Shown here: positions 52,633 through 62,523 of the stretch, in pieces | How positions within the stretch are numbered: the stretch's first letter is position 1 | Layout of the letters: each line of letters begins with the position of its first letter | Assembly (NCBI GenBank): GCA_040216555.1 | Contig: JAVJOW010000012.1 | Coordinates: 1 to 64,000 of the forward strand | Length of the DNA: 64,000 bases | Reading direction: 5' to 3' | Source: Arenibacter sp040216555 | GTDB lineage: Bacteria > Bacteroidota > Bacteroidia > Flavobacteriales > Flavobacteriaceae | The notes under the pieces: generated by a model | Told to the model about the DNA's origin: nothing | What the model saw: only the letters and a program-made list of their open reading frames with translations | The model's database searches: none | Program-made: the position numbers and the translations under genes

Positions 52633-53319
52633 ATGAAGTGTTTAATTGTTGATGATGATCCGTTGATTTGTGATTTACTTGAGCACTTTTGTAGTAAGAT
52701 CAATGAAATTAAAGGTGTAACTACAACGGTATCCGGTTTTGAATCTATTAATCTTATTAATAGTTCATCTTTTGACCTGATTTTTTTGGACTACAATTTG
52801 CCGGACATTACGGGCAGGGATATTTTGGACCTTAATCCCAACTCCGCCGTTATTATGGTTACCTCCAATAAAGATTTTGCCTTGGATTCCTATAACTATC
52901 CCAAAATTGTTGATTTTTTGGTAAAACCCCTCGACTTTCCTAGATTTTATAAAGGTTTTTTAAAGGCAAAAGAATTCATTTCCACCAGTAAAAAAGTACA
53001 GGAAAAGGACTCTAGATTGTTTATAAAAGAAGGTGGAAAACTGGTAAAAATAAAATTGAAAGAGGTTGCCTATTTTAAATCAGAGGCCAATTATATATCC
53101 ATTGTTTTTAAAAACAAAAAGACATTGACCCTAATGGCCCTCAAAGACCTTGAACCTAAACTTCCGGATTTTTTTCAACGTGTACATCGCTCTTACATCA
53201 TTAATCTTAATATGATAGACGTAATACATACCGGTGCCGTGGAAATAAATAGAGACCATGTTCCCGTAAGTCAGCGCTATGCCCCAGAATTGCTCAGGAA
53301 GATCCAACTTTTAAATTAA
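52633..53319 (+). CDS. LytTR-family response regulator
   Basis: A 228-residue two-domain regulator. The receiver domain (CLIVDDDPLICDLL, phospho-acceptor Asp in FLDYNLPD, Lys in VKPLDF) is followed by a LytTR DNA-binding domain (SRLFIKEGGKLVKI, YFKSEANYISI, RVHRSYIINLNMI). Its 3' end overlaps the convergent hybrid kinase gene by 26 bases. The start ATG 52633 (MKCLIVDDDP) is preferred; a leader from 52588 is not conserved. Confidence 0.9.
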   Translation: MKCLIVDDDPLICDLLEHFCSKINEIKGVTTTVSGFESINLINSSSFDLIFLDYNLPDITGRDILDLNPNSAVIMVTSNKDFALDSYNYPKIVDFLVKPLDFPRFYKGFLKAKEFISTSKKVQEKDSRLFIKEGGKLVKIKLKEVAYFKSEANYISIVFKNKKTLTLMALKDLEPKLPDFFQRVHRSYIINLNMIDVIHTGAVEINRDHVPVSQRYAPELLRKIQLLN

Positions 53320-55936
53320 GGTGTCTTTCTGCTCTAATGCAGCACAAATAATAGGTAAAAACGTTATTTATTTTGTTGAGATGATCAGTATTTATGTCTG
53401 ATATTTTGTCCGGGAGTACCGCTTTAAGATCGGTCAAATCATGATTATTAATATGGGCTATTAATTTATGGATTATAGCTTCCCATTTTACTTGATCCTT
53501 GCTTTGGCCAATTTTGTTTATTCCCTTAAGATAGTTTTCAAATTCCTTCTCCAGTATTTTAAGAACTTTGTTTATTTTAGGGATGTCATGGTCATAGTTA
53601 TTATAGATATTTGAAAAATCCGGTGCCTTAAATTCATTGCTGCCTAAAATTTTAAATACCGTATCTTTTAATTGGTCTATATGGAAGGGCTTTTGAAAAT
53701 ATTCGCTATACGGAGTATTGGTCTCCGTAGCGTCCAAGGCTGAAATAATAATAAGTGGACAGATTATTTTTTCGGCTTTGATCCAATGCTCCAAACTGGA
53801 GTTTATTTTTACATTTTCCAGCATTAAATCACTTATAATCAAATCAGGTGTATCCGAAATTATACTTTTCAAAGCTTCGTCAATGGACTTGGTCTGGTGC
53901 AAGGTAATGTTGTCAAAATTTAGAATATGCTTTATAAGCTCCATGGTGGATGCATCGTCCTCTATATGCAGGATTTTATAGTTACCACTTAGTTTAGGAA
54001 GGGGTATTATTGAGGAGGGAACAGGTTTTGCCAATTTTGGGGTCGATGATGATATGGTGGGGATGCTGATCAAAAATTCGGAGCCTTTGCCTTTTTCTGA
54101 TGAAGCCAATAAAGTACCCCCAAATAGTGTTGTTAACTGTTTAACAATGGAAAGACCTAGTCCGTAGCTGCCATACCTTCCGGACAAATCGTTTTTTTCC
54201 ATGAAAAAACGGTCGTTTATCCTATTCAGGTTCTTGGGAAGTACTCCTACACCGGTATCATTCACCTTTATATCCAATGTTTGATTTTCCGATCCGTTGA
54301 TAGAGGCGGAGAGGCTTATGATGCCCTTTTTGGTATATTTTATAGCATTTACCACGAGATTTGTAACTATCTGTGTTAATCTTAAGGCATCGGTCTGAAA
54401 TAGTGAAGTTTCAAGCTTCTCGTCTATACTTAAATTGAAAGTAAGTCCTTTTTGAACGGCTTCGTACAAATAGGTGGAGTGGATATCCCTTAAAAGCTCC
54501 GCAATATTGGTAGGTTCCAACTGAATTTGAAGCTTGCCTTCAACTAATTTTTGGTGGTCCAGAACGTCGTATACTAGGCCGGCTAGGCTATTTGAACTTC
54601 TTTCCAGTGCATTGATGATGGGTAATTGTGGCTCCGAAGCATTTTTGTACAACAATTTTGTAAGGCCTAAAATGGCGTTCAAGGGGGTGCGCATTTCGTG
54701 ACTCATATTCTGTAAAAATTCATCCCGTTGTTTTCTTGCTACCTGTTCTTTTTCCAGAGCGGTGTTCAATTCCAGGACATTTTGATCAATTTTGACCTTC
54801 ATTTTGGTAAAAGTATTGGCCAAGATCCCTATTTCGTCCTTTCTGTTGGTAGGTAGAGCATGATCATCTGGAATGCCTTGGTCATAGTTACTGATCGCTT
54901 TGGTGATTTTAGTAATTTTTTTTGAAAATAAATTGGTAAAGAACCATGACAGGAGAATTGAAAATAAGCATACCCAAAGCAATGTTTGAATACTATCCGA
55001 ACGTACACTAAGGGCATTTTTCAGTAATATATTTTGATCCATATTGGAAATCAGAAATATTTTTCGTTTTCCATCAAAATAGGGCAATCCTTTAAAATAA
55101 CTTAGATAACTACTGTGATTCTGACCTGTAAGCTGGTGAAAACCATTTTGTGGAGGGTTCTGGGAACTGTATGGAACATTGAAATCGGAATAAAAATTCT
55201 GAAACTTTCGGGTCTGTTGGCCAAACTGCCGGGACCTGTCATGCGAATATAAATACTGTCCCTTTGCATCTATTAGATAGAACTGACTGTCATTGCCTGC
55301 AATTTGATCTAGACTGACATAAAGAGAGCTTAAGTCTATATTAATTATCAAGATGCCAACTTTTTTGTTTTCATTATCAAAAATAGGGCTGGCAACACGT
55401 AGGGTAGGGGTGTAAGGGGTACTGATTACACCGTATTCCTCATTTAAACTGATATTGGAAAAATAGTGTTCCCCTTTATTAATTTGAACTGCTTCTTTAA
55501 AATATTCCCGGTCCCCTTTTTGCTGTAGATCGGTCAACTTTAGTACCCGGTCCTCCAATTTGTCGAAACGAATAATCTCCTTACCGTTCTCATCCGCTTC
55601 CAGTAATCTGATCTGAAAATAAGTTTCTTTGTTTTCCAGTATAATTCGGAAGAGCTGGTCGATATCGTTGGTGGTTTTTTCGGAGGGCTGGAGTATATGC
55701 TGTTGTAAGGTTGGGCTCAAAGCTATTACCGCAATGTCATTGGTCACCTCATTAAGTAAGGCATAAAAGGACTGCTCCGCCAATTCGGTGGCGTGCATAA
55801 TACGTTCTTTTGAATGGGCCGTAATTACTTGTGAAGCTTTTCTAAATACCAAATAACCTGATAAAAGTATAGAGAAAACAATTAGGCCAGTGAAGAAAAG
55901 CGCAAATCGAGTAACTATGGAATGTCTTAAATTCAT
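53294..55936 (-). CDS. Hybrid sensor histidine kinase with dCache-like sensor
   Basis: An 880-residue protein. Two membrane helices (about 10-30 and 318-338) bracket a large periplasmic sensor with YFSNISLNEEYG and VGILIINIDLSSLY, as in dCache domains. A HAMP segment is followed by HisKA with His413 (NMSHEMRTPLNA), HATPase (DTGVGV, SYGLGLSIV), a receiver with Asp703 (IISDLML, QKPFH) and a C-terminal helical domain with HKLIAH that may be a degenerate Hpt. Convergent with and overlapping the LytTR regulator, its possible partner. Confidence 0.87.
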   Translation of the reverse strand: MNLRHSIVTRFALFFTGLIVFSILLSGYLVFRKASQVITAHSKERIMHATELAEQSFYALLNEVTNDIAVIALSPTLQQHILQPSEKTTNDIDQLFRIILENKETYFQIRLLEADENGKEIIRFDKLEDRVLKLTDLQQKGDREYFKEAVQINKGEHYFSNISLNEEYGVISTPYTPTLRVASPIFDNENKKVGILIINIDLSSLYVSLDQIAGNDSQFYLIDAKGQYLYSHDRSRQFGQQTRKFQNFYSDFNVPYSSQNPPQNGFHQLTGQNHSSYLSYFKGLPYFDGKRKIFLISNMDQNILLKNALSVRSDSIQTLLWVCLFSILLSWFFTNLFSKKITKITKAISNYDQGIPDDHALPTNRKDEIGILANTFTKMKVKIDQNVLELNTALEKEQVARKQRDEFLQNMSHEMRTPLNAILGLTKLLYKNASEPQLPIINALERSSNSLAGLVYDVLDHQKLVEGKLQIQLEPTNIAELLRDIHSTYLYEAVQKGLTFNLSIDEKLETSLFQTDALRLTQIVTNLVVNAIKYTKKGIISLSASINGSENQTLDIKVNDTGVGVLPKNLNRINDRFFMEKNDLSGRYGSYGLGLSIVKQLTTLFGGTLLASSEKGKGSEFLISIPTISSSTPKLAKPVPSSIIPLPKLSGNYKILHIEDDASTMELIKHILNFDNITLHQTKSIDEALKSIISDTPDLIISDLMLENVKINSSLEHWIKAEKIICPLIIISALDATETNTPYSEYFQKPFHIDQLKDTVFKILGSNEFKAPDFSNIYNNYDHDIPKINKVLKILEKEFENYLKGINKIGQSKDQVKWEAIIHKLIAHINNHDLTDLKAVLPDKISDINTDHLNKINNVFTYYLCCIRAERHLNLKVGSS

Positions 55937-56142
55937 GTATAGGCGAATATAAGGTATATAGAACTAATTTATACTTTATTTAAATTGAAAACAAAGCCTT
56001 TGTCGCATTGCCAAGGAGGTTTTTAAAAGTAGGATATAGTTGCTTTGTACTTAGGTGATTTTTTTCTTCTTGGAGAACTATATTAAAAGAGCTTGGTTCT
56101 TGTTTTAAAAATAAGAGGCAATAAAAAAATAACGATTTTCAC

Positions 56143-56150
56143 TATATTTG
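56143..56150 (+). promoter_or_regulatory. Candidate -7 box for the sterol-desaturase-family gene
   Basis: TATATTTG, 28 bases before the ATG at 56179. No good TTTG at -33 was found. Confidence 0.45.
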
Positions 56151-56178
56151 TGAGAGACTTCAGAATTTACATTGCTTT

Positions 56179-57447
56179 ATGGAGACCTACGCAACGGCGC
56201 TTTTATATGCCATTCCGTTTTTTGTAATCCTTTTAACAATCGAAATAACCTATGGCTATTTTGTAAAAAAACAAATGCATAAGGTTATGGATACCGTTTC
56301 CAGCATAAGTTCTGGGTTGACCAATATCATCAAGGATACCTTGGGACTGGCAGTTGTCATAGTTTCCTATCCTTTTTTGTTGGAGCATTTGGCCATAACC
56401 GAAATTAAGGCCACTGGGTTGGTATGGACCATTGCTTTTGTTGTTCTGGACTTTGCGGGTTATTGGAACCATAGGTTAAGCCACAAAATAAATATTTTTT
56501 GGAATCAGCATGTAATTCACCATAGCAGTGAAGAGTTTAATCTTGCCTGTGCCCTTAGGCAACCCATCAGCAACCTAGTGGGTTATTTTTCCCTGTTCCT
56601 TATCCCAGCGGCTGTTTTGGGGGTGCCCCAAATGGTTATAGCCATTTTGGCTCCCATACATTTGTTCGCACAGTTCTGGTACCATACCAGACATATCGGT
56701 AAAATGGGTTGGTTGGAATATGTCTTGGTTACCCCTTCGCAACATAGGGTGCACCATGCCATTAACCCGGAATACATAGATAAGAACCTAGGACAGATTT
56801 TGTGCGTTTGGGATCGATGGTTTGGCACATTTCAGGAGGAGCTGGATGAGGTTCCTCCCCAATTTGGTGTATTGAAACCTGCTGGGACCTGGAACCCTAT
56901 AGTTATCAATTTTCAGCATTTGTGGAGGATAATGCAAGATGCATGGCGAACCAGGAGTTTACGAGACAAATTGCGCATTTGGTTCATGCCTACGGGCTGG
57001 AGGCCGGATGATGTTAAGGGAACGTATCCCATTGCCATTATAGAGGATGTGTACAATTTTAAAAGATATGCATCCAACGCCACCAAGGGGCTGAAGCTAT
57101 ATGCCATTTTTCAAATGCTAATTAGTTTGGGTCTAATGATGTTTATGTTCTATAACTACACTGAAATTGGTTTTGAGGGACTACTTATATTTAGCGGCTA
57201 TATTTTTATCGGAATCTATGGGTATACCACGCTGATGGATCGGAAAAAATATGCTGTTGGGATTGAATTTATCAGGGGGTTGGCCGGAATTTTATGGATT
57301 GTTTATTTTGGCGATTGGTTTGGCATAAATGCTTACCTTCCCATGGCCAATATGTGGATAGGCGCTTATTTTCTGATCACGATTTTTGCGGCTATATATT
57401 TTAGCTATTTTGAAAATAAGGAAACCGAATTGGGAATAGCTGCTTAA
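56179..57447 (+). CDS. Sterol desaturase/fatty acid hydroxylase family membrane protein
   Basis: A 422-residue protein with several membrane helices and the di-iron histidine boxes HRLSH (98-102), HVIHH (111-115) and HRVHH (189-193), plus His161 and His169. The fold resembles alkylglycerol monooxygenase and sterol desaturases. A C-terminal part (300-422) adds four further hydrophobic helices not seen in short family members. Likely hydroxylates a lipid, possibly a carotenoid, fatty acid or ether lipid, but the substrate is unknown. Confidence 0.87.
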   Translation: METYATALLYAIPFFVILLTIEITYGYFVKKQMHKVMDTVSSISSGLTNIIKDTLGLAVVIVSYPFLLEHLAITEIKATGLVWTIAFVVLDFAGYWNHRLSHKINIFWNQHVIHHSSEEFNLACALRQPISNLVGYFSLFLIPAAVLGVPQMVIAILAPIHLFAQFWYHTRHIGKMGWLEYVLVTPSQHRVHHAINPEYIDKNLGQILCVWDRWFGTFQEELDEVPPQFGVLKPAGTWNPIVINFQHLWRIMQDAWRTRSLRDKLRIWFMPTGWRPDDVKGTYPIAIIEDVYNFKRYASNATKGLKLYAIFQMLISLGLMMFMFYNYTEIGFEGLLIFSGYIFIGIYGYTTLMDRKKYAVGIEFIRGLAGILWIVYFGDWFGINAYLPMANMWIGAYFLITIFAAIYFSYFENKETELGIAA

Positions 57448-57586
57448 GGCCTTTGGGCAATTTAAAATATAGAGAATCCGTATTTTTAGGACAAGCAAGG
57501 TTCGGATTTTATCCGTTTCTTGTTTGGTCTCCCAATTCAAATTATGTAGGTAAACTTTAAAAAGTAACTGCTAGAAAATATGCAAT

Positions 57587-57856
57587 TTATTTTTTGGTAT
57601 TCTTGACTTCTTTGTCCACCAATGCTATATAGCGTTCCATAGCTTCTTCAATACTTACATTTTTTGCTTGAATCAGGGCATTGGCCTTAAAAGCATTTAT
57701 TAAGGGTGTTCTGCTTCCCGGATGGCTAAAATTGCGGTTGGCAATTTTAAAATAGGCATAAAGCTTTAATAAGAGATCGGCAGGCAACGGGTCTGTATAG
57801 TCATTAACGAAATCGACCGCTGCTATAAAATCTTTATTTAGTTTATCAGTCTTCAT
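57587..57856 (-). CDS. Acyl-CoA-binding protein
   Basis: An 89-residue ACBP. The four-helix bundle shows the usual FIAAVDFVNDY, LLLKLYAYFKIANRN and AFKANALIQAKNVSIEEAMERYIALVD. It buffers long-chain acyl-CoA in the cytoplasm. ATG 57856 lies inside the 3' end of psd, an 11-base overlap, so it belongs to the phospholipid operon. ACBP is common in eukaryotes and scattered in bacteria. Confidence 0.9.
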   Translation of the reverse strand: MKTDKLNKDFIAAVDFVNDYTDPLPADLLLKLYAYFKIANRNFSHPGSRTPLINAFKANALIQAKNVSIEEAMERYIALVDKEVKNTKK

Positions 57857-58520
57857 TTTCTTTTTTAACCCTTGTAGTTGCAATACATGTTTTTGCCCCG
57901 GTCACCTTTTGGTGCAATTTAACAGTAATTGCACTATTCAAAGGTAAGAACAAATCTACTCTAGAGCCAAATTTAATAAATCCTGCATCCTCCCCTTGTT
58001 GAACGCTTTCACCCACTTCGGCGTAATTGACAATACGACGTGCCAGGGCACCGGCAATTTGGCGGTAGAGGATATCACCAAACTTGGGAGTATTTATAAC
58101 AACAGTGGTTCTTTCATTCTCTTCGCTTGATTTGGGATGCCAGGCCACAAGATATTTTCCGGCATGGTATTTCGAGAATTTAACAAGTCCACTTGCTGGG
58201 TATCTTGTTACGTGCACATTTATTGGAGACATAAAAATGGATACTTGGATCCGCTTAGCCTTAAAATATTCCGTTTCCTCCACTTCTTCAATGACAACCA
58301 CTTTACCATCTACAGGTGCCAATATTTCATCAAAATTTTTGGAAACGTTCCTTTTGGGATTTCTAAAAAATTGTAGAATTAAAACAAGGATAAGCAGGGA
58401 AATTATTTGAAGTCCAAATTTCAACCAAGTTATATCTATAAAATAATTGGCCAGTACAATAATGGAACAAACTATAATAAAGGTTGTTATGATAATTTTT
58501 TGTCCTTCTTTATGAAACAT
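57846..58520 (-). CDS. psd: Phosphatidylserine decarboxylase proenzyme, short type
   Basis: A 224-residue protein with two N-terminal membrane helices. The self-cleavage site is Gly185-Ser186 in IKFGSRVDLFLP, which gives the pyruvoyl group. MSPINVHVTRYPASG is also typical. It makes phosphatidylethanolamine. It overlaps cdsA by 11 bases and the ACBP gene by 11 bases. Confidence 0.93.
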   Translation of the reverse strand: MFHKEGQKIIITTFIIVCSIIVLANYFIDITWLKFGLQIISLLILVLILQFFRNPKRNVSKNFDEILAPVDGKVVVIEEVEETEYFKAKRIQVSIFMSPINVHVTRYPASGLVKFSKYHAGKYLVAWHPKSSEENERTTVVINTPKFGDILYRQIAGALARRIVNYAEVGESVQQGEDAGFIKFGSRVDLFLPLNSAITVKLHQKVTGAKTCIATTRVKKENED

Positions 58521-59313
58521 GTGAAAAAATAATTAAAGTTAAATATGCGAAAGGCGCGGCAAAAACCAAACTGTCCAATCGGTCCAGCATGCCGCCATGT
58601 CCCGGTAAGATAGCCCCGCTATCCTTGACCCCAGCGGCCCTTTTAAATTTAGATTCTATAAGGTCGCCCAAACTTCCTGTAAGTACTATCACAGTTGCCA
58701 AGATCAACCATTGACCCAATGAAATCTTGGTCTCATATTTCGATAAAAAATATGACGCAGCCAAGGCAAAAACAAAACCTCCAATTGCTCCCTCTATTGT
58801 TTTTTTTGGGGAGATTGATGGGAACAATTTATTGCGGCCAATACTTTTTCCGACCAAATAGGCAAAAGTATCGTTTACCCAAATAAGGATAAATACCCCC
58901 ATGATCAGAAATTTTGCAAATTCATTGTCCTTATATGGTATCATTGTAAGGAAAATACACCCTCCCCCAATATAAAATAGGCCTATAATAAACTTTTGCA
59001 AATTGTTGAACAGTTTTTCTTTCCCCGAAAAAAGGTAGTACAACAATATAAAATTAATCGATATTGTAATGAACATCAAAATATTGACAAGAATCTTATC
59101 ATCGATAAGATAAATAAATGCCCACCAGAGTGCCAAATAGGCTATAAAAATATGGTAACCTGGAAGTTTTATCATTCGTTTGTACTCGTAAAGACATGCG
59201 AGGCCAAAGGTCATAAATAAAAAATCAAAGGCATCGGAGCTCAGAAATACAGCAGAAAGTAGCAGTATTACATAGACCGCACCTGTAAGTAAGCGCCTTA
59301 AAATTTCTCTCAT
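58510..59313 (-). CDS. cdsA: Phosphatidate cytidylyltransferase
   Basis: A 267-residue membrane protein with about seven helices and the CdsA signature near its C-terminus: GSLGDLIESKFKRAAGVKDSG followed by PGHGGMLDRLDSL. It makes CDP-diacylglycerol, the precursor of the phospholipids finished by psd. The ATG lies two bases after the stop of the LUD gene. Confidence 0.95.
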   Translation of the reverse strand: MREILRRLLTGAVYVILLLSAVFLSSDAFDFLFMTFGLACLYEYKRMIKLPGYHIFIAYLALWWAFIYLIDDKILVNILMFITISINFILLYYLFSGKEKLFNNLQKFIIGLFYIGGGCIFLTMIPYKDNEFAKFLIMGVFILIWVNDTFAYLVGKSIGRNKLFPSISPKKTIEGAIGGFVFALAASYFLSKYETKISLGQWLILATVIVLTGSLGDLIESKFKRAAGVKDSGAILPGHGGMLDRLDSLVFAAPFAYLTLIIFSHVS

Positions 59314-59314
59314 G

Positions 59315-59926
59315 TTATAAGTCTTCCAGAAGTAAAAGATAAAGATTTTTAGAACTACTTCCGTAAGTTAAGAAATCGTCTGAATTTTCAGCCGTGGGTT
59401 GGAAATGTTTAATGGTGGTAATATTGGCAGGAATTACATTTTTATACTTCTTTTTAATTGTCTTTAATCCCTCTCCAATAGATTCGACCATTTGGCTGGT
59501 AGTGGCAAAAACGATAACATTTGAAGGTAATTCGTGAAGTTTTCTTTCTTTCAATTGGTTGGAGCACACCAAAATGGAACCATTTTGGGCAATTAAATGC
59601 TCGCAAGTGGTGAAAAATATTTCACTATTATTGGGGAGGTTGGTGAAATTAATTTCCTGTTTGGAAAATTTTTCCTCCAATCTTTTGTCCATCGAAAAAA
59701 AGGTTTGGTCCTGCCATTTATTTTCAATGATAATGTTGTCCAAATTGCTGAACACCTCATTAATGGAATCACAATAAAGGAATTTGCCTCCGTTATGTTT
59801 AAAATTAATGGTAAACTTTTCGTCAACAGGAATGTTTAAGTCGGGCATATGTTGCCCTCTCGTTTCCACAGTTTCCTTGGAAACCTTTCTTTTTCCTCCC
59901 CCGAAAAGTTTATCGAATAATCCCAT
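59315..59926 (-). CDS. LUD (LutC-like) domain protein
   Basis: A 203-residue protein. A short basic N-terminus (GLFDKLFGGGKRKV) is followed by an LUD domain (IFFTTCEHLIAQNGSILVCSNQL, VIVFATTSQMVESIGEGL). In other bacteria this domain belongs to lactate-oxidation protein LutC. Here it lies between ftsH and cdsA, a frequent flavobacterial arrangement, and no lutA or lutB is present. Role unknown. Confidence 0.82.
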   Translation of the reverse strand: MGLFDKLFGGGKRKVSKETVETRGQHMPDLNIPVDEKFTINFKHNGGKFLYCDSINEVFSNLDNIIIENKWQDQTFFSMDKRLEEKFSKQEINFTNLPNNSEIFFTTCEHLIAQNGSILVCSNQLKERKLHELPSNVIVFATTSQMVESIGEGLKTIKKKYKNVIPANITTIKHFQPTAENSDDFLTYGSSSKNLYLLLLEDL

Positions 59927-59985
59927 TAATATCTAAAACGCTTCTTTGGCACCTATGGTTTAGGTGCATCGAATTATTTAGTGAT

Positions 59986-62043
59986 TTATTTTTTTGTCTC
60001 CGATTTTGGAATATCCTTGTTTGCTTTTTCCTCCTTTTTAGCAGCTACATTGGCTTTTTCTTCTTTTTCAGCAGCTACATTGGCTTTCTCCTCTTTTTCT
60101 GCTGCTTCTTCGGCTTCCATCCTCTTGTCTCTTTCAAAAAGGCGTTTACCGAAAATCTTTTCCAAATCGTCCTTAAATATAACTTCTTTTTCCAATAATC
60201 GCTCTGCCAATTCGGTAAGTTTATCTTTGTTTTTGGATAATAATTCAACCGCTCTTACATACTGCTCCTCAATAAGCTTGGAAATCTCTTTGTCTATGGT
60301 CAATGCAGTCTGCTCGCTATAGGGTTTGGAGAAACCGTATTCATTTTGACCGGATGAATCGTAATAGGTTAAATTTCCTATCTCATCATTTAAACCGTAA
60401 ATGGTTACCATGGCCCTAGCTTGCTTGGTTACCTTTTCCAAATCGCTAAGTGCACCTGTAGATATCTGGTTAAAGATTACTTTTTCAGCAGCTCTACCTC
60501 CCAAGGTAGCGCACATTTCATCTTTCATTTGATCTGGGCGAACGATTAAGCGTTCTTCAGGCAAATACCATGCTGCACCCAGAGATTGACCTCTAGGTAC
60601 TATAGTTACTTTTACAAGTGGTGCGGCGTGTTCCAACATCCAACTTACCGTTGCGTGTCCTGCTTCGTGATAGGCAATGGTTTTCTTTTCACCAGGGGTG
60701 ATTATTTTATTCTTTTTCTCTAAACCGCCAACAATCCTATCCACGGCATCCAAAAAGTCTTGTTTGGTTACCGCTTTCTTTTCTTTACGGGCTGCGATCA
60801 ATGCCGCTTCGTTACAAACATTGGCAATATCGGCACCTGAAAAACCAGGAGTTTGTTTGGCTAGAAAATCCAAATCCAATGTTTCGGCCGTTTTTATGGG
60901 TCTTAAGTGAACTTCGAAAATTTCCTTACGCTCCCTAATATCCGGAAGATCAACATATATCTGTCTGTCAAATCGACCAGCTCTCATTAATGCCTTGTCC
61001 AATACATCTGCACGGTTCGTAGCCGCCAATACTATAACATTGGTGTTGGTACCAAAACCATCCATCTCCGTTAATAATTGGTTCAAGGTGTTTTCCCTCT
61101 CGTCATTGGAGCCTGTGAAATTATTCTTGCCTCTGGCCCTACCAATGGCATCGATCTCATCGATAAAAATAATGGCTGGCGATTTGTCTTTGGCTTGTTT
61201 GAACAAGTCTCTTACCCTAGAGGCTCCTACCCCTACGAACATTTCAACAAAATCTGAACCAGAAAGAGAAAAGAAAGGAACTTTCGCTTCCCCTGCAACT
61301 GCTTTGGCCAATAAGGTCTTACCGGTTCCTGGAGGTCCTACCAATAGAGCACCTTTGGGAATTTTACCCCCTAACGAGGTGTATTTATCCGGATTTCTCA
61401 AGAACTCTACTATTTCCTCTACCTCTTCCTTGGCACCTTCCAATCCGGCAACATCTTTAAATGAAGTTCTTGTATCTGTTTTTTCGTCGAATAATTTGGC
61501 TTTGGACTTTCCAATATTGAAAATCTGGCCTCCAGCACCACCACCGGCTCCACCAGACATACGGCGCATTAAATAGATCCAAATACCTATGATCAGCACA
61601 AATGGCAATAAGGTTAAAAGGAGTTCGGTAAGTACATTCGATTCTTGGTCGTATGTAAGTTCCGTGTCTAAATTGTTTTCCTTTTTAATTTCATTGATCT
61701 CATTTTCAAAGTTCTGCTGATCCCCATAGTTTACTACATACTGAGGCGTAGCTGTGGCCGTCAAAGAAAAAGGCTGATCGGATACATCCTTGTGAACCTC
61801 CTTTTTTAATGCCTCTTCGGTAAGGAATATTTTTGCTTGTCTAGTATTGGTAATGACCAATATTTTTCTGATATCCCCATTTCTTAGATACTCCTGAAGC
61901 TCGGAGGTACTTGCTTTTTTGGTATTCGCAAAGTTTCCGCTACCGAAAAATTGAAAACCAATTAGTAATATCGCTATTACGCCATATATCCACCAAGTAT
62001 TGAATTTGGGTTTTTTGGGACTAGTATTATTTTCTTTTGCCAT
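59986..62043 (-). CDS. ftsH: ATP-dependent zinc metalloprotease FtsH
   Basis: A 685-residue membrane AAA+ protease. Membrane helices are at about 15-33 and 138-158. Walker A is GPPGTGKT (236-243), followed by IIFIDEIDAIG and the SRH region. The zinc motif is HEAGH (459-463). It degrades unassembled or damaged membrane proteins. The C-terminal tail is a low-complexity run of three imperfect Ala/Glu/Lys-rich repeats (units of EEKAN...AA) not seen in most FtsH proteins. It is ten bases downstream of rsfS. Confidence 0.96.
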   Translation of the reverse strand: MAKENNTSPKKPKFNTWWIYGVIAILLIGFQFFGSGNFANTKKASTSELQEYLRNGDIRKILVITNTRQAKIFLTEEALKKEVHKDVSDQPFSLTATATPQYVVNYGDQQNFENEINEIKKENNLDTELTYDQESNVLTELLLTLLPFVLIIGIWIYLMRRMSGGAGGGAGGQIFNIGKSKAKLFDEKTDTRTSFKDVAGLEGAKEEVEEIVEFLRNPDKYTSLGGKIPKGALLVGPPGTGKTLLAKAVAGEAKVPFFSLSGSDFVEMFVGVGASRVRDLFKQAKDKSPAIIFIDEIDAIGRARGKNNFTGSNDERENTLNQLLTEMDGFGTNTNVIVLAATNRADVLDKALMRAGRFDRQIYVDLPDIRERKEIFEVHLRPIKTAETLDLDFLAKQTPGFSGADIANVCNEAALIAARKEKKAVTKQDFLDAVDRIVGGLEKKNKIITPGEKKTIAYHEAGHATVSWMLEHAAPLVKVTIVPRGQSLGAAWYLPEERLIVRPDQMKDEMCATLGGRAAEKVIFNQISTGALSDLEKVTKQARAMVTIYGLNDEIGNLTYYDSSGQNEYGFSKPYSEQTALTIDKEISKLIEEQYVRAVELLSKNKDKLTELAERLLEKEVIFKDDLEKIFGKRLFERDKRMEAEEAAEKEEKANVAAEKEEKANVAAKKEEKANKDIPKSETKK

Positions 62044-62052
62044 TATTTTTTT

Positions 62053-62430
62053 TTACTGATTGAAGCTACTTTCAACTGATGTTACTTTGGCATCTCCCCA
62101 AAGTCCTTCTATATCATAATATTGTCTCACTTGTTTTTGAAATACATGTACTACTACGTTTACGTAGTCCATTAAAACCCATTCGGCATTATCAGAACCT
62201 TCTACATGCCAAGGTTTGTCTTGAATTGCTTTACTAACGGTTTTTTGGATGGAGCCTACAATGGCGTTTACATGTGTGTTGGAAGTACCATTACAAATAA
62301 TAAAGTAGTCACAAACAGTATTCTCTATATCTCTAAGATCAAGTAAATTTATATCATGTCCTTTAACCTCTTCTATTCCACTTAAAATTAAGGCAATTAA
62401 CTCATCTGCGCTACTTTTCCTTTTCTGCAT
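62053..62430 (-). CDS. rsfS: Ribosome silencing factor RsfS
   Basis: A 125-residue protein. The family core is DIENTVCDYFIICNGTSNTHVNAI, GSDNAEWVLMDYVNVVVHVF and YYDIEGLWGDA. It binds ribosomal protein L14 and blocks subunit joining when nutrients are scarce. It heads the ftsH, LUD, cdsA, psd, ACBP run. It is divergent from birA over an AT-rich 93-base gap. Confidence 0.95.
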   Translation of the reverse strand: MQKRKSSADELIALILSGIEEVKGHDINLLDLRDIENTVCDYFIICNGTSNTHVNAIVGSIQKTVSKAIQDKPWHVEGSDNAEWVLMDYVNVVVHVFQKQVRQYYDIEGLWGDAKVTSVESSFNQ

Positions 62431-62523
62431 TCAAAAATTTTAAATTTTTACAAAGTTATTATTTTTTTGTTTTTTTAACTATTGTTTTTAACAATACATT
62501 ATATAATAATCATAAGATTGTAA

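Noticed and set aside
59315..59926. Lactate utilisation protein LutC in a lactate operon
   Set aside because: Only the LUD domain is shared; lutA and lutB are absent and the neighbours are ftsH and cdsA.
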